Assembly (NCBI GenBank): GCA_022360015.1
Contig: JAKSDQ010000153.1
Span: 163,824 to 227,823 of the forward strand
DNA length: 64,000 nucleotides
Reading direction: 5' to 3'
DNA from: Cytophagales bacterium
GTDB taxonomy: Bacteria; Bacteroidota; Bacteroidia; Cytophagales; Cyclobacteriaceae
The translations under genes and the position numbers were made by a program. The notes beneath the pieces were generated by a model. That model made no database searches. It saw only the letters and a program-made list of their open reading frames with translations, and was not told the DNA's origin. Shown piece by piece: positions 62,513 to 64,000 of the stretch; the stretch's first letter is position 1; the number at the start of each line of letters is the position of its first letter.

Positions 62513-63193
62513 ATGAATTCAACAACTAATTTCATATCCAAACCTATTAAAGCGCTGGCATTAAGTGCTTTGTTAAGTGTAATTTTGATGTTTTCAAGGA
62601 TATTCCTGACCGGAAATACCGCTTATATATTTTTATCCTGGAACTTATTTCTGGCCTGGGTGCCTTTATTACTGGCCTTCATTCTGAGAAAAATACACCG
62701 GAAACCTGGCCGCCCATTTTTCAAGATAATGCTGTGGCCACTTTTCTCCTTATGGCTACTTTTCTTCCCCAATGCTCCCTACCTGGTTACTGACCTTATC
62801 CATGTAAATTATCAATATGGGGCAAAATATTGGTTTGACCTGGTGTTGATTTATCTTTTTGCCTTTTCAGGGCTTAGTGCCGGCATGATGTCCCTGTATT
62901 GGGTTCATCAGGTGATCAAAGAGGTTTTTAATTCTTTTTGGGGCTGGTTGATGGTAGCCTGCTGCAGCCTTCTGGCAGGATACGGCGTATATCTTGGAAG
63001 AATTTTGCGTTGGAATAGCTGGGATTTGTTTGCCAATCCATGGCAGTTATTAGAGGACAGTACCACACAAATTTATGATCAGACTGCCCAAGCCATTACT
63101 TTGGTATTTGGTTTGCTGTTGTTTTGTTCGTATTTTCTTTTTATAAGCCTTTTACATTACAAATATGAAACTTATGGCAGCATTCAGAATTAG
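62513..63193 (+). CDS. DUF1361 family membrane protein
   Basis: A 226-residue six- to seven-helix protein. The motif LWLLFFPNAPYLVTDLIHV (about 81-100) and the later GRILRWNSWDLFANPW (about 161-176) are the DUF1361 hallmark. Family function is unknown. Its 3' end overlaps the diacylglycerol kinase gene by 29 bases, so the two are coupled. Confidence 0.88.
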   Translation: MNSTTNFISKPIKALALSALLSVILMFSRIFLTGNTAYIFLSWNLFLAWVPLLLAFILRKIHRKPGRPFFKIMLWPLFSLWLLFFPNAPYLVTDLIHVNYQYGAKYWFDLVLIYLFAFSGLSAGMMSLYWVHQVIKEVFNSFWGWLMVACCSLLAGYGVYLGRILRWNSWDLFANPWQLLEDSTTQIYDQTAQAITLVFGLLLFCSYFLFISLLHYKYETYGSIQN

Positions 63194-63554
63194 TATCAGA
63201 AAGAGTCTTCGCAGCTTCACGTATGCTTTTAACGGGCTCCGTGAAGTAACCAGGAACGAAAATAATTTTCGTTTCCATCTTCTGGCGGCGGCACTGACAC
63301 TTAGTCTGGCATTTCATTTCCCTATAACCACCACTGAGTGGTTGTTTATCATACTTTTTATCGGTCTGGTGACAATGGCGGAGGTTTTTAACACAGCCCT
63401 GGAAAAATTAGTCGATTGGCAATCACCCGAGCGCAATCCCCGCGCCGGCCAAATCAAAGATATGGCTGCCGGCGCCGTTATGCTGGCTTCTGTGACAGCA
63501 CTGGCAGGCGGGATGATCATATTTTATAAATATTTTGTGGCACTTATCCTTTAG
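63165..63554 (+). CDS. diacylglycerol/undecaprenol kinase (DgkA family)
   Basis: A 129-residue membrane kinase with three helices (about 41-56, 58-72, 106-126). The start FTYAFNGLREVTRNENNFRFH and the catalytic helix MAEVFNTALEKLVDWQ, then KDMAAGAVMLAS, carry the conserved Glu and Asn residues of the DgkA active site. Gram-positive-like members phosphorylate undecaprenol and related lipids, so it may recycle lipid carrier. Starts at 63165 or 63174 both fit. It closes the regulated membrane operon. Confidence 0.92.
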   Translation: MKLMAAFRISIRKSLRSFTYAFNGLREVTRNENNFRFHLLAAALTLSLAFHFPITTTEWLFIILFIGLVTMAEVFNTALEKLVDWQSPERNPRAGQIKDMAAGAVMLASVTALAGGMIIFYKYFVALIL

Positions 63555-63910
63555 GAAAGGAAAAAATTTCAGCATTGAAATGATTATTTTTTTGCCATCC
63601 CAATCATTTAAACCACCTTAATGCTGATAGAAAAATGATAACCGGAAAGTTATTACCCATTAAAAATCAAAAGAATACCCTCCTTGACTATTTGGTTCGA
63701 CAATCACAAACCGTCCGTGCCCCGTAACACCCGGGATAAATAAACTGTTTGCTTCAATACACTTTTTCCTGCTTGCTATCAGGATCCTAAGTAAGACGTA
63801 TCAGTGTTTTTAAGCATATTTATTACATCCAAACCAAAATCGCCCGGAATTAAGGCATAGGATTTTAAAATTTCACCGTTATTTAGAGCGGGGAAGTGTT
63901 AAATTTACTT
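63555..63910. other. gene-free stretch
   Basis: This gap of 356 bases between the diacylglycerol kinase gene and the partial gene at the edge has stop codons in all frames and no clear repeat or hairpin that I can support. It probably holds the promoter of the next gene. Confidence 0.4.
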
Positions 63911-64000
63911 ATGGTGAAAAAAATCTTGTTCTGGTGTCTTTTAACCGGGGTTCTTGGAAGCATAGCATGGGGCATTTACAATTTTCTTTTTACTGCACAG
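63911..64000 (+). CDS. membrane protein, 5' part only
   Basis: The ATG at 63911 opens a frame to the window edge: MVKKILFWCLLTGVLGSIAW then GIYNFLFTAQ. This is a hydrophobic N-terminus of a membrane protein or a signal anchor. Thirty codons are too few to name a family, and the rest lies outside the window. Confidence 0.45.
   Translation, partial: MVKKILFWCLLTGVLGSIAWGIYNFLFTAQ

Overview
This 64 kb window looks like ordinary chromosome from a Bacteroidota bacterium, most likely Cytophagales-like. The sequence evidence is a SusC/SusD pair behind a FecR/ECF-sigma pair, a secreted metalloprotease with a type IX secretion C-terminal tail, an alternative complex III (ActA-F) plus cytochrome c oxidase locus, a DUF4290-murA pair, and a promoter of the Bacteroidota form (TTTG-N19-TAnnTTTG). 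I see no tRNA, rRNA, CRISPR array, transposase, integrase or phage gene.

Layout. 1-3738: 5' part of ispG, a Rid-family protein, an SDR oxidoreductase, a 35-residue membrane microprotein, and an MlaE/MlaF-like lipid transporter pair without its MCE partner. 3913-11090: a large outer-membrane protein overlapping a 1236-residue polytopic histidine kinase. 11286-28562: the respiratory block, all on the minus strand. It starts at a good promoter (28593-28623), runs actABCDEF, ctaC, ctaD, ctaA, ctaB, two subunit III genes and subunit IV, and ends in a terminator (13162-13196). A second group follows: a Sco-like protein, a DUF420 (CtaM-like) protein, a small CxxC protein and DUF983. Quinol oxidation, cytochrome c transfer, O2 reduction, heme A synthesis and oxidase maturation are thus encoded together. 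29144-45400: housekeeping genes (surE, ribBA, dnaG, mrp, nifU-like, uvrD, DUF4290, murA, an amidase, a YfbR-like nucleotidase) and a T9SS metalloprotease. 45646-54660: a SecD-P1-like secreted protein, an M14 carboxypeptidase and a sigma-FecR-SusC-SusD nutrient uptake locus.

54959-59276 shows gene decay. An FG-GAP lipoprotein gene carries an internal amber codon and a scrambled 3' end. A cluster of circularly permuted ATP-grasp, Anbu-type protease and transglutaminase genes appears to carry a deletion that removed the C-terminus of the first and the N-terminus of the second. 59277-64000 begins with a dispersed-type 27-bp inverted repeat and continues with an operon of membrane proteins (6-TM protein, DUF4173, 4-TM protein, DUF1361, diacylglycerol kinase). 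It contains a small winged-helix regulator whose likely operator, an ACTTTG...CAAAGT palindrome, occurs at two places in the operon.

Several standard enzymes lack canonical active-site or metal residues: DnaG without its zinc ligands, a Sco protein without copper ligands, MurA with Asp for the catalytic Cys, a Rid protein without the catalytic Arg, and Mrp without CxxC. These substitutions and the decayed ATP-grasp/Anbu cluster are the main points for a second look. I found no convincing wholly new system; the winged-helix membrane operon is the best candidate for unexplored biology.
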